Below, one piece after another: positions 50,600 to 62,944 of a DNA stretch of 64,000 bases. Position numbers and translations under genes: made by a program. Each line of letters starts with the position of its first letter. Position 1 is the first letter of the stretch. Under the pieces are notes generated by a model that had not been told where the DNA came from, did no database searches, and was given only the letters and a program-made list of their open reading frames with translations. The DNA is taken from positions 380,001 to 444,000 of the forward strand of contig NC_134110.1 in assembly GCF_040939455.1 (NCBI RefSeq), given 5' to 3'. The DNA is from Microcebus murinus. Lineage: Eukaryota > Chordata > Mammalia > Primates > Cheirogaleidae.

Positions 50600-51129
50600 C
50601 TGGCCGGGGACAGGCAGGGGACAGGCAGGAGATAGGCTGGGGACAGGCAGAGGACAGGCCGGGAACAGGCCGGGGACAGGCCAGGGACAGGCAGGGGACA
50701 GGCAGGGGACAGGCCGGGGACAGGCCGGGGACAGGCAGGGGACAGGCAGGGGACAGGCCGGGGACAGGCCGGGGACAGGCAGGGGACAGGCCGGGGACAG
50801 GCAGGGGACAGGAGGGGACAGGCAGGGGGCAGGCAGGGGACAGGCAGGGGACAGGCAGGGGACAGGCAGGAGATAGGCTGGGGACAGGCAGAGGACAGGC
50901 CGGGAACAGGCCGGGGACAGGCCAGGGACAGGCAGGGGACAGGCAGGGGACAGGCCGGGGACAGGCCGGGGACAGGCAGGGGACAGGCAGGGGACAGGCC
51001 GGGGACAGGCAGGGGACAGGCCGGGGACAGGCAGGGGACAGGAGGGGACAGGCAGGGGGCAGGCAGGGGGCAGGCAGGGGACAGGCAGGGGACAGGCAGG
51101 GGACAGGCAGGGGACAGGCAGGGGACAGG
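50600..51129. repeat. 11-bp G-rich minisatellite with higher-order structure
   Basis: Units GGGACAGGCAG and GGGACAGGCCG repeat for 530 bp. A marker segment (GGAGATAGGCTGGGGACAGG then AGAGGACAGGCCGGGAAC) occurs at about 50630 and 50871, 241 bp apart, indicating duplication of a block of about 22 units. It lies 26 kb upstream of the RASGRF1 start codon. Confidence 0.95.
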
Positions 51130-52284
51130 TGCAGGCCTTTTGGGGGGAAAGAGGTTAGACACCCGCAGTCCAGACAGCACCAACCCTTCACACTAACTCT
51201 CGTCCCGCCTTTTCTCTCAGAGTTAACAACCAGATAGCTCCGCTGTGCTGTTGCTATAGCGACAGGGCCCGGTTTGCCATTCCCTGGGCAGCGGACCCTG
51301 CGCCCGCCAGTGTCCCGCCTCAGCCAGGCCTGCGCCGTTCTGTTTACCAAAGTGGACACCACACGCGTGGCCGTCGGGACAGTCACGGTCCCTGGCAGGC
51401 GTGGCCGGCGCTGCAACCGCCGGACTCCCGTCGACCCACGACCGTTCGGGTTTATGCCGCGATTCCGGAGTTCAGAACTCGGTCACCCTCGCCGCTGAGA
51501 GAAAAGCAACTTCTCGGGCAATTGCATATTAAAAGTTTTTTAAATTCTATAGTTTTTTGGGGGTTCTTTTTTGCTGTGTACATAATAGCAAAAAATGAGA
51601 AATGCAAGTGACGCCAAACGTTCACAGGTGTCTGCCGTTTGGAGTGACCGCAGGCCTTGGGCTGCGGGGCAGGGTGGGACCGTGCAGGTGAGGTGCTGGG
51701 GCTCGGCCGGCGCACAGTGTGTCTGCAGCCCTGGCACTGCCGCCCTTTCTTCCCCGGGTGGTGGCCTTGGCCGCGCCTCCCGCCCTCCCCAGCGCCCGCC
51801 ACCAAGCCCAGGTGCCGCGCCGCACGGCCACGCTGGTCTCTGGGCTTGTGGCCTTGCTGAGGCCCGTGGGCAGGTGCGTCCTGCGCAGACACGGCCCCAC
51901 GCGTCTCTGGCCGGGGAGGAGCGGGTGCCGGGCGCCCCGGGAGGGCGGGGCAGTTCCCGCCGCCGTCCTGCCTGGCGGCTCCATCCGCCCTCCCCACCCC
52001 CACCGCTGCCTCCTTTCTCCAGCTGGCGGCAACAGAGATCCAGGCCTCCGGGGCAGGGTCTCGAGGACCAGCTCCCTGGCCGCTGCGGGGCTCAGCCGCC
52101 TTCCGGACGCGGCAACCGTGGCGGAAGAAGTCAGGTGAGCTCACTCGGCAAGGCGGCGACGGAGGGGAACGCGGTAGTTGTGCCACTGCGGCGTCATAGA
52201 AAAATCTGATGTTTTGTTGGGTCGTCACATATTGCAGCCAAGTGTGTGCCTCTTATGTGTGCAGCTCAGTGAGGCGGCACATAC
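51130..52284. other. GC-rich intergenic sequence between two arrays
   Basis: CpG-containing unique DNA from 51250 to 52180, with GTTGCTATAGCGAC (51250-51263), an X-box-like palindrome, and an AT-rich patch (51520-51600). Frames up to 258 residues show no recognisable domain. It might be a small CpG island. Confidence 0.4.
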
Positions 52285-53540
52285 GTGCACGCCTGCTTCA
52301 CACACACACCTGCTTCCCGTACACACCTGCTTCCCGTACACACCTCCTTCACGCACACACCTGCTTCATGTACACACCTACTTCATGCACACACCTGCTT
52401 ATGTGCACACCTGCTTCCCATACACACCTGCTTCATGTACACACCTACTTCATGCACACATCTGCTTATGTGCACACCTGCTTCCCATACACACCTGTTT
52501 CCCGTACACACCTGCTTCACGCACACACCTGCTTCATGTACACACCTACTTCATGCACACACCTGCTTATGTGCACACCTGCTTCCTGTACACACCTGCT
52601 TCATGCACACACCTGCTTATGTGCACATCTGCTTCATGTACACACCTACTTCATGCACACACCTGCTTATGTACACACCTGCTTCCTGTACACACCTGCT
52701 ATGTGCACACCTGCTGCATGCACACACCTGCTCCCTGTTCACACCTGCTTCCCGTACACACCAGCTTATGTGCACACCTGCTTCATGCACACACCTGCTT
52801 CATGCACACACCTGCTTTCCCATACACACCTGCTTATGTGCACACCTGCTTCCCGTACACACCTGCTTATGCACACACCTGCTTCATGCACACACCTGCT
52901 TTCCCGTACACACCTGCTTATGTGCACACCTGCTTCATGCACACATCTGCTTCATGTACACACCTGCTTCCCATATACACCTGCTTCCCGTACACACCTG
53001 CTTATGTGCACACCTGCTCCCTGTACACACCTGCTTCATGTACACACCTGCTTCATGCACACACCTGCTTATGTGCACACCTGCTTCATGCACACACCTG
53101 CTTCATGTACACACCTGCTTCATGCACACACCTGCTTATGTGCACACCTGCTTCATGCACACACCTGCTTATGTACACACCTGCTTCCCGTACACACCTG
53201 CTTATGTGCACACCTGCTTCATGCACACACCTGCTTCATGCACACACCTGCTTCATGCGCATACCTGCTCATGTGCACACCTGCTTCATGTACACACCTG
53301 CTTCATGCACACACCTGCTTATGTGCACACCTGCTTCATGCACATACCTGCTTCATCCACACACCTGCTTATGTGCACACCTGCTTCATGCACACACCTG
53401 CTTCATGTACACACCTGCTTCCCGTATACACCTGCTTATGTGCACACCTGCTTCATGCATACACCTGCTTCATGTACACACCTGCTTCCCATATACACCC
53501 ACTTCCCGTACACACCTGCTTATGTGCACACCTGTGCATG
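52285..53540. repeat. 17-bp minisatellite CACACCTGCTTCATGTA, about 73 units
   Basis: Variants end CATGTA, CATGCA, CCCGTA or TATGTG. Each unit holds a CACCTG E-box. The 1.25-kb array is 27.7-28.9 kb upstream of the RASGRF1 start codon. The three overlapping threonine-histidine-cysteine frames of 476-490 residues are products of the repeat. Confidence 0.97.
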
Positions 53541-53714
53541 CACCGCCAGCATCCAGGCACAGGACACAGCCAGCACCCGCAGGCCCCTCCTTCTGCCTCC
53601 GGCCGACACCCCAGGCGGAGACACTGTGGCGTCCTGGGTGGCTTTATTGACAACACGTGACTCTGAGGATCAGCTCTTGCCACCACGACGTTACACAGGA
53701 GCAAAGGTTAAGTA

Positions 53715-53830
53715 ACGACGATGACACCTGGTATGTATTTACTGCTGCCTCTGCCGGGTACTGTGCACATGTGTGTCGCGTTTAATGCTCACGGCTGCAC
53801 CAGGCAAATGCTGTTACCCCCGGTAACGCT
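53715..53830 (+). mobile_element. MIR/L2-class fragment
   Basis: GTATGTATTTACTGCTGCCTCTGCCGGGTACTGTGC with TTTAATGCTCACGGCTGCAC matches the common tract of these ancient elements. Confidence 0.5.
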
Positions 53831-53882
53831 CTCTGTATCTGCCTGCCTACCTACCTATCCATCTATCATGTATCTGTCTCTC

Positions 53883-54163
53883 TTTTTTTTAGTAGAGTCT
53901 CACTTTGTCACCGGGGCTAGAGTGCTGTGGCGTCATCACAGCTCACTGCAGCCTCCAACTCCTGGGCTCAAGCGATCCTCCTTCCTCAGCCTCCTGAATA
54001 GCTGGGACTACAGGCACACGCCACCATGGCAGGCTAATTCTTCTATTTTTAGTAGGGACAGGGTCTCGCTCTTGCTCAGGCTGCTCTCAAACTCCCGAGC
54101 TCAATGGATCCTCCTGCCTCTGCCTCCCAGAGTGCTGGAATCACAGGCACGAGCCGCCGTGCT
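53883..54163 (-). mobile_element. Older Alu (J-like)
   Basis: It has ACAGCTCACTGCAGCCTCCA and lacks both the GAGTGAGTGCCG block and the TTGGCCAATTAATTT linker, so it is older than the other copies here. Confidence 0.85.
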
Positions 54164-55112
54164 ATGTCTCTATCTGTCACGATCTATCTTGTGGGTTTGG
54201 CCTCCACGACTCAGGCTGGGTGAGCCATCCCCATGGGGCAGACGCAGAGGTCACGGTGGCCGTGGGAGGGGGCAGGGGCGCAGGAAGGGACTCGGTGCTT
54301 GCCCATGGGGGTCCCGGTACCTCTTGCCTTCCCAGCTGTCCTGCCTTGGGGTGCTGTGCACACACCCCCTCCCCGGGGCCCAGGCGTTCAGCCGGGAAGG
54401 CCAACAGGTCTGCGTCCAGGACCTGCCTCCTGAGGCCACCTGCACCTTCCCGAGCCTGCTCCTCCTTCCCCGTGCCCGACAGGCGGGTGCAGATGCAACC
54501 GGTCACCTGCCCGTGCCCGGCACCTGCGGCCCCGGGCTCGGCTCGGTTGCCACGGCAACAAGATCAGGCCCGCTGCCCCGGAGCTAAGGAGCTGCTGGGA
54601 GCCCAGGTCCGGACCACCGTCACCTGTCACCGTGTCCCCCTGGCACTGCTACAGGGGAATGCCCGGGATCAGACAGGAATGCCCCGAGGCGGGAAGTTTA
54701 AGTGGACGGGGACCTTAGAGGCTCAACCCCAGGTGTCCGCCCCTCCTCCGTGCATAGTCGCCACAGCCGGCCACAGAGGTGACGTGCTGCTTACCCTGTC
54801 CTCGTAGGCTGGGGGTGGGGTAGCCAGCAGAGAGGGGGCCCGGCTTCCCGATGGCGTTCGGAGCCTGCAGAGCAAGACGGGCTTGTCTGGGAGCCTCATG
54901 GGAAGCCGTGGGAAACTTTAGCAATGCTGATGGCGTGAGCCGATGCAGAACTTGGGGGCTTTGCCGGCGTGGGCTGCCACGGAAGAACAGGCACCACAGG
55001 CCACGTGGCTGCGTGGCGGGAGTCTGTCTGCTCAGCTGTGGGGGCCGGGAGGCCCAGGATCAGGAGCCCGCTGATTCGGGTCGGACCATACGCATCTGAA
55101 AGAATATTTTAG
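54164..55112. other. GC-rich intergenic sequence with an X-box
   Basis: Unique DNA with a perfect RFX-type palindrome at 54546. No gene is recognised. Confidence 0.4.
54546..54559. promoter_or_regulatory. RFX X-box motif
   Basis: GTTGCCACGGCAAC is a palindromic X-box with the two half sites abutting around AC. Confidence 0.5.
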
Positions 55113-55441
55113 AGGGTTTTTGTTTGTTTGTTTTTGAGACAGAGTCTCGCTCTGTTGCCCAGGCTAGAGTGAGTGCCGTGGCGTCAGCCTCGCTCACAGC
55201 AACCGCAAACTCCTGGGCTCAAGCGATCCTCCTGCCTCAGCCTCCAGAGTAGCTGGGACTACAGGCATGCACCACCATGCCCGGCTAATTTTTTTCTATA
55301 TATTTTTAGTTGGCCGATTAATTTCTTTCTATTTTTAGTAGAGACTGAGGTCTCGCTCTTGCCCAGGCTGGTTTCAAACTCCTGAGCTCAAACGATCCTC
55401 CCGCCTCGGCCTCCCAGAGTGCTGGGATGACAGGCGTGAGC
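55113..55441 (-). mobile_element. Alu, 5' truncated
   Basis: It runs from a (GTTT)n head to GGATGACAGGCGTGAG, where the CCACCGCGCCCGG end is missing. Confidence 0.92.
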
Positions 55442-55600
55442 TCATTCAACAATGTTTTATTTTGCGTTTCGGGCACCAGGGAGCGACCTGTGCACACGGC
55501 AGTGACCAAAACAGACATAATTTCTCCTGCCGCGAAGCTCACCTGTTGGTTGCGAGGGAGGAAAACTAACAGCAAGAAGCCACATCCTTGGGGTGGGCGG
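55442..55600 (+). mobile_element. MIR/L2-class fragment
   Basis: TCATTCAACAATGTTTTATT and GTGACCAAAACAGACATAAT follow the order of the common ancient tract. Confidence 0.45.
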
Positions 55601-56302
55601 CGACTGTGTGATTAGATAGCGAGGCGCAGGGGAGACAGACGGGCTGCTCATGGGGCTTGCTCTTTCTCGGGGTGGTCAGGGAAGCCCCGGGCGCCCGTCC
55701 TGCGGTGGCCGTGGGCACACGGTGACCTGCAGACCTCCCGCCACGGGGGCTTAACCGACCGAAGGCCGTGGCTGCTAAGCTTGGAGTCCATGGCTGCTTT
55801 CGCCCAAGGCTGCGGCTCCCTCGGCTTCCTCCTGTCCGCAGGTGCTGTCTCCCGCAAGATGTCAGACCCTCCCGTCCACGAACTTCCACGCAGGGACCGC
55901 GGCGTGTTGCTGAAGCCTCCTTAGCCTGCCCAGCCCTGAGGACGCTTCTTCCCCTGGGGTCAGATGTCGTCACTGTAACCCCAGCCCTCCCTGCTCCCAC
56001 CCTGTCTCCTCTCTCCCTCGGGTCATTTCCCCTAATAATAAAGCCGGGCAGGACTAAGCCCCTCGCGCCACCTGCCTCTCAGAGCGCCGGGACTGACTCG
56101 GACCTGAGGGAAGTTAGAGAGCAAGCCGTGCGGATCGCTGCGGGAAAAGCGTTCTGGGCTGAGGGAACAGAGCCTGCGAGTGCACGGCCAGGTTGCGTCG
56201 GATCAGGGATGGGGTTTTGCCCTGTTTACGTGCTCACGGGTCAGCCTGTGACTGTCTTGTGCACCCCGGCAGCAGACAGGAGACTCAGGGGCCAGAGGTA
56301 AA
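55601..56302. other. Single-copy intergenic sequence
   Basis: No repeat or gene is recognised. Confidence 0.35.
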
Positions 56303-56316
56303 GATGGGACCTCAGG

Positions 56317-56710
56317 GCCGGGCGCGGTGGCTCACGCCTGTCATCCTAGCACTCTGGGAGGCCGAGGCGGGTGGATCGCTCAAGGTCGGGAGTTCAAAAC
56401 CAGCCCGAGTGAGACCCCGTCTCTACTAAAAATAGAAAGAAATTAATTGACCAACTAAAAATATATATATATAAAATTAGCAGGGCATGGTGGCGCATGC
56501 CTGTAGTCCCAGCTACTCGGGAGGCTGAGGCAGGAGGATCGCTTGAGCCCAGGAGATTGAGGTTGCTGTGAGCGAGGCTGACGCCACGACACTCACTCTA
56601 GCCTGAGCAACAGAGTGAGACTCTGTCTCCAAATAAAATAAAATAAAATAAAATAAAATAAAATAAAATAAAATAAAATAAAATAAAATAAAATAAAATA
56701 AAATAAATAG
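56317..56710 (+). mobile_element. Alu with 14-bp TSD and (AAAAT)n tail
   Basis: GATGGGACCTCAGG occurs at 56303-56316 and again at 56711-56724. The tail from 56632 is a clean AAAAT microsatellite of about 15 units, suggesting a young insertion. Confidence 0.96.
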
Positions 56711-56950
56711 GATGGGACCTCAGGACTCTGGGCACAAGGGACATGTTCCTTTGGTCAAAATGAGTCGACAGGGCAGGCCAGGCTCAAGCGGGAGGGACAT
56801 GGACTCTTAAAGGGGAAAACGCGTTGTCACAGTGCAAAGAGGCGTGGACGTAGGCAGGAGAGCAATCACAGCCAGTTTCTCAAACGGCGGCAGAGTAAGG
56901 ACTGAAGGCAGGTGCCTCAGAAGCTTGGGGACACACAGAAAACTCACTGA

Positions 56951-57650
56951 GGCCGGGTGTGGAGGCTCACACCCGTAATCCCAGCACTCTGGGAGGCTGA
57001 GGCGGGAGTATGGGTTGAGCTCAGGAGTTCGAGACTAGCCTGAGCAAGAGCGAGACCCCGTCTCTACTAAAAAAAATAGAAAGAAATTAGCTGGACAACT
57101 AAAAACATATATGTATATATAAAAATTAGCCGGGCATGGCGGTGCATGCCTGTAGTCCCAGCTACTCTGGAGGCTGAGGCCGGAGGATCACTGGAGCCCA
57201 GGAGTTTTTTTTTTATTTTGTGAGACAGAGTCTCGCTTTGTTGCCCAGGCTAGAGTGAGTGCCGTGGCGTCAGCCTCGCTCACAGCAACCTCAAACTCCT
57301 GGGCTCAAGCGATCCTCCTGCCTCAGTCTCCCGAGTAGCTGGGACTACAGGCATGCGCCACCATGCCCGGCTAATTTTTTCTATATATACTAGTTGGCCA
57401 ATTAATTTCCTTCTATTTATAGTAGAGATGGGGTCTCGCTCTTGCTCAGGCTGGTCTCGAACTCCTGAGCTCGAGCAATCTCCCGCCTCGGCCTCCCAGA
57501 GTTCTGGGATGACAGGCGTGAGCCACCGCGCCCGGCCAAGCCCAGGAGTTTGAGGTTGCTGTGAGCGAGGCTGACGCCGCCACGGCACTCTAGCCTGGGG
57601 GACAGAGTGAGACTCTGTCTCAAAAAGAAAAAAAAAAAAAAGAAAAGAAA
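56951..57650 (+). mobile_element. Alu interrupted by another Alu
   Basis: Host parts are 56951-57207 and 57539-57650, together a full sense dimer starting GGCCGGGTGTGGAGGCTCAC. Confidence 0.94.
57208..57538 (-). mobile_element. Alu nested in the preceding Alu
   Basis: An antisense copy is flanked by perfect 13-bp duplications AGCCCAGGAGTTT at 57195-57207 and 57539-57551. It is therefore younger than its host. Confidence 0.96.
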
Positions 57651-58074
57651 TTGACCCCAAGGGATGGAGCAAGGACCGAGCACGCCATGGAGACGTGATC
57701 TCGGGCCTCGCCCCGTTCCTCCTGACACCCCTGGGGGGCTGACCACCCACCCTGCCCGGGGCCGGCGGCTGCCTCCTGGTGGGGCCCCGAGAAAACACAG
57801 CCTGGTGTCCCCACTGCCCTGGGGACACCAGGCTGGGCTGGTCACGGGATCCGCCACCGTCCACGTCGGTCTGGATTACTGGGGGGTGGGGGATCGGCCA
57901 CGCTGCTCCCCCCGGCCGGCCACGGTCACTCTGCTCCCCCCGGACACTTGCCTGCCGCCGGCCCCAGGGTACGGCAGATGAGGATGGCAATCGCTCAGGC
58001 AGAACGCGCCGGCGGCTGGACGTTTGTCTCCTCATTAACCGATCTGCCGCGCTCTGCCCCAGCCCTTGCCACCC

Positions 58075-58088
58075 GTAACCACGGCAAC
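58075..58088. promoter_or_regulatory. RFX X-box motif
   Basis: GTAACCACGGCAAC fits GTNRCC-NN-RGYAAC. Confidence 0.45.
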
Positions 58089-58794
58089 TGCGTGCAGAGC
58101 TGCTGCACACACACGCGCTTATTTGGGGCTGCGGGAGCACCGGGCGGGTGTCTTTCTCTGTCTCGGAGTGGAGAGGCTGGGCGGGTCAGGAGGCGCAGGG
58201 AGCCTGGACCCGGCCCAGCTCGTGGCCGTGGCCTGAGCCAGTCGCCCGGTGTGGCTTCCGGCCGGGACGCCTCCCCCGGGACCCCTGTGTCCCTGTGCAC
58301 GGCAACGCGGGGCTTGGTGGGGGGGGGGTCGGAGCTCTGCGGAACCTTCCAGAAGGCAGCGTCCCGGGAGGAGTCAAAGAGCCGGGCGTGTTGGGGTCTG
58401 GAGAGCGAGCCCCGCCTGCCCGCCAGCCGCCTCTCTGCCGAAGCCGTGTCCTCGCTGTACAATGACACCCCGAGATTCCCCGACCGGAGACCCGGTTTTC
58501 AAAATTTCCCTCCCCGACTCCCACCTCTCCTTGCCCAGATCCGTGAATGGGGAGAGTGGGCGCGCACAGCTTTCCGCGGGGAAGGGGGACGTTATGCAAC
58601 CCCAGCTCTGCGTCTCCCGGCACCGCCCCGGGAGCTGGGAGGGAGGAGCAGGGCTGTGTGGCCGGGAGGCCGTGGGGCAACCTCTCTGGGCTTCAGGTCC
58701 TCACCTGGGAGGTGGGAGGAGGGCAGCTTCCTTACGTGGGGGGAGGTGAGGCGAGCGGGACCACACCCGGTGCCTCCGACCACGGGGGTGTCCC

Positions 58795-58868
58795 CCTGAG
58801 CACGTGGTCTGCGGCTGGTGACTTCACACCTCTCAGCCTCGGTTTCCCCATTTACAAATGGCGCCAGT
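58795..58868 (+). mobile_element. MIR fragment
   Basis: GGTGACTTCACACCTCTCAG followed by CCTCGGTTTCCCCATTTACA is the MIR core. Confidence 0.65.
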
Positions 58869-58870
58869 AA

Positions 58871-59322
58871 TAACGTGTTTCCCCCAGAATAGGCCCTACC
58901 CATACAATAAGCCCCAGCAGGATGTCTAAGCATTTGCCCCATAGAAGCCCCACCCCGAAAATCAGCCCTAGTGACGGGCGTGGCTGCGCAGCGTCTGCAC
59001 AACCCGTGCGTGTGGTCCCGGAGCGGGAAAGAACACGAGCAGCCCTTCCCATCCCCGTGAGAGCTCTGTGGCTCCACAGGAGAGATCGGGGCCGGTGGCT
59101 CTAAGGGAAACAGAGTCGCAAGACATCCAGGACGGGATTCAGGGTCTGGAGAGTGAGGATGATGTTCCAGAAGACGACGGCTGCACTGTATTCGGATAAA
59201 TGTAGATGGCTGTACCGTACTTAAACAAAAAATAACACATCCCCTGACAATAAGCCCCAGGGTGTCTTCTCCAGGAAAAAAAAAAATATAAGACCCTGTC
59301 TTGTTTTCGGGGAAACACGGTA
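58871..59322 (+). mobile_element. TA-flanked MITE, copy 6
   Basis: TA flanks both sides. The left end is TAACGTGTTTCCCCCAGAAT and the right end TTCGGGGAAACACGGTA. The acidic-tail frame is more diverged (SEDDVPEDDGCTVFG). Confidence 0.86.
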
Positions 59323-60047
59323 GCTGTTTCTCAGGGGTGTCGTGGGGTGTCAAATGGGGTACCAGCGAAGACTGCCCCGTGTGGACTCACTTACTCAACA
59401 GCCGGCATTTGCTAGGACCGGCGGGTGCAAAGGCTGGACGTCCTTCCTGCTCCGCCCACGGGGCCGTGTGACCTGGGCGGGCCCCCGTCTGGGAGGACGT
59501 GGCCACGTGGCCGGCGCTGGCAACTGACGGGCGGCGGGCTGTCAGCTCGATTCGGAGCAGCCCCTGAGGTGCCCGGAGGCGGTGCCGGTGCCACAGCGAT
59601 GAGCGGCAGCCCCGTGACGAGCTGCTGACATTTCCCGCCCGCGTCCCCCGGCCCGCCCGGGTCAGTGGTCGGACTGAGTCACGGCCGCTCCCCGCAGCCT
59701 GGCTGCCCGGGGACCCGGCACGGCGGGGGCGGGGTGAGGGGGTGGGGCGCTGGGCAGAGTCGGTCGCCGCGGGCTGCTCGTTCTCCGGAAAAACTTTGCA
59801 GCTTGCTCTTCCTATTTCCCAGGCTTGCTGTTCTTCCTTACATAACAGAGATGCTTAGCGTGCCATTGACGTATGTATCTCCTGCACACGTCCACACGTG
59901 TTTATGGACGCCCAGAGAAAGGTCTGGAAGGACGGGGACTGCTGGGAGTTGACGGCCCTTGCCTCTGGGTACAAGGATTGGGAGCGTCCACTTCTCAGAG
60001 ACCAAACGAGGTGCTGAGATTCGCAAAAGGTGCTTACCTCTGGTTTC
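59323..60047. other. Single-copy intergenic sequence
   Basis: GC-rich in the first half. No feature is recognised. Confidence 0.35.
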
Positions 60048-60062
60048 AGAGTCTGCTTTTCT

Positions 60063-60417
60063 TTCTTTTTTTTTTTTTTGAGACAGAGTCTCGCTTTGTT
60101 GCCCAGGCTAGAGTGAGTGCCGTGGCGTCAGCCTAGCACTGTGAGCACCTAGCTCACAGCAACCTCAGACTCCTGGGCTCAAGCGATCCTCCTGCCTCAG
60201 CCTCCCGGGTAGCTGGGACTACAGGCATGCGCCACCACGCCCGGCTGATTTTTTGTATATATATTTTTAGTTGGCCAATTAATTTCTTTCTATTTTTAGT
60301 AGGGACGGGGTCTTGCTCTTGCTCAGGCTGGTTTTGAACTCCTGACCTTGAGCGATCCTCCCGCCTCGGCCTCCCAGAGTGCTGGGATGACAGGCGTGAG
60401 CCACCGCGACCGGCCTT
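60063..60417 (-). mobile_element. Alu with 15-bp TSD
   Basis: AGAGTCTGCTTTTCT flanks it at 60048-60062 and 60418-60432. The left arm has a small internal duplication (CCTAGCACTGTGAGCACCTAG). Confidence 0.95.
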
Positions 60418-60587
60418 AGAGTCTGCTTTTCTGCATATTTTATGTTATAGTCGGAAGTGCGAGAAAAGACCACCTTAGAAACCAAACTGGGCCAAATCGT
60501 GAGTCTTTACTTATTGGCCAGGACTCCTCCTGTCATGCAGAGTGGCAGGCACAGAAAAGTGGTGATGAGAATGGAAAAATGGCCCCA

Positions 60588-61600
<1,013 letters not shown>

Positions 61601-61619
61601 AAAAAAAGTCGCAAAATTT

Positions 61620-61955
61620 TTTTTTTTTTTTTTTTTTTTGAGTCAGAGTCTCACTTTGTTGCCCAGGCTAGAGTGAGTGCCGTGGCGTCAGCCTCGCTCA
61701 CAGCAACCTCAGACTCCTGGGCTCAAGCGATCCTCCTGCCTCAGCCTCCCGAGTAGCTGGGACTACAGGCATGCACCACCATGCCCGGCTAATTTTTTGT
61801 ATATATATTTTTAGTTGGCCAATTAATTTTTATTTCTATTTTTGGTAGAGATGGGGTCTCGCTCAGGCTGGTTTCGAACTCCTGACCTTGAGCAATCCGC
61901 CCGCCTCGGCCTCCCAAAGTGCTAGGATTACAGGCGTGAGCCACCGCGCCCGGCC
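61620..61955 (-). mobile_element. Alu with 16-bp TSD
   Basis: AAAAGTCGCAAAATTT is present at 61604-61619 and 61956-61971. Confidence 0.95.
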
Positions 61956-62169
61956 AAAAGTCGCAAAATTTAAAAAAGGAAATGCTAAAAACGCTTTTCG
62001 GGAGGAGGCCCGGCTCCTCATCACGGTTCTGTGTGCGAATCGGGCTGATTCGCACCCGCGCCCGGCGGTCCCTCTGTGTTCAGACTCCCTGAGGGGGCGA
62101 GCGTTCTCACCGTCCCTCTCGTGTCTCCGAGGAGCCGGGCGACCTCCGTCCCGGGGTGTCTCCATGGGC

Positions 62170-62234
62170 CACCTGGCTCGCACCTGGCTCGCACCTGGCT
62201 CGCACCTGGCTCGCACCTGGCTCGCACCTGGCTC
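62170..62234. repeat. 11-bp tandem repeat CACCTGGCTCG, six units
   Basis: Near-perfect copies, each with a CACCTG E-box. Confidence 0.95.
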
Positions 62235-62778
62235 GGTTCGGACGGCGGCGTTTCCTTTTGCTGTCGAGCGCACTGCACACAGGAGGTGCGGTTGGCGCCG
62301 TGGCGCTGCCCGCGCCGGGCTGGAGGCGGAGGTCGCGAAGCCCCACGTACCTGCCTCATCCGAGGCCCCCTTTGGGAGGCCCCCAGACCCCTGGGCTGGC
62401 CCAGAAAATGCCGGAACGGGTCTGGTGGGAGGCGATGCCCCTTGTTCCCCGGATGACCTGGCCTGGAACCTGAGCGCGGTCTGGCCGTGTCACTCGCCCG
62501 GGGCCTCTGGGGACCTGGCCTCCCGCCTCTCGCCTGGGGTTTCCAGAGCATTCCCGGGACCGCACCAGGGCTGGTCTGTCTCCGCGGCGCCTCGTGCCCA
62601 GGGGTGGCCGCTGGGCGCCGTCCCACCCGGGCAGGCGGAGGCCCCTCTGGGGACGCGTCCCCCCACCGGCGTCCTCCCGGGCAGGACCGCGTGGCCGTGT
62701 GCGGTCGGACACGAGGAGCCGCCTGCGGGTCTCGAGAGGGGCGTGGCGCCCGGCGTCTGCTCCAGAAGGCGGGTGCGG

Positions 62779-62840
62779 GCGCCGTGGAAACGGGCGGCGT
62801 GGAAACGGGCGGCGTGGAAACGGGCGGCGTGGAAACGGGG
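62779..62840. repeat. 15-bp tandem repeat CGTGGAAACGGGCGG, four units
   Basis: Almost identical copies; the 15-bp period leaves the frame open. Confidence 0.95.
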
Positions 62841-62944
62841 CGCCACGGCGCCGACGCTGGCTAGACGGGCGGCAGAGGGGTAGTGGGGGGGGCTCCCAGA
62901 GAGGCGAGCTCGGGGGGCTCCAGTTCTGGTGGGACCCGGACCTC

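Larger units (their letters stand above)
57651..58870. other. GC-rich intergenic sequence
   Basis: Unique CpG-containing DNA with an X-box at 58075 and a MIR at 58795-58868. No coding domain is recognised in frames up to 283 residues. Confidence 0.4.
61972..62940. other. CpG-rich block with two short arrays
   Basis: Dense CpG, no recognisable protein. It contains an 11-bp array (62170-62234) and a 15-bp array (62779-62840). Could be a CpG island of an unseen transcript or simply GC-rich repeat-prone DNA. Confidence 0.4.

Noticed and set aside
52178..53715. Three overlapping frames of 476-490 residues rich in Cys, Thr and His
   Set aside because: They are translations of the 17-bp array in all three phases; no codon structure beyond the repeat.
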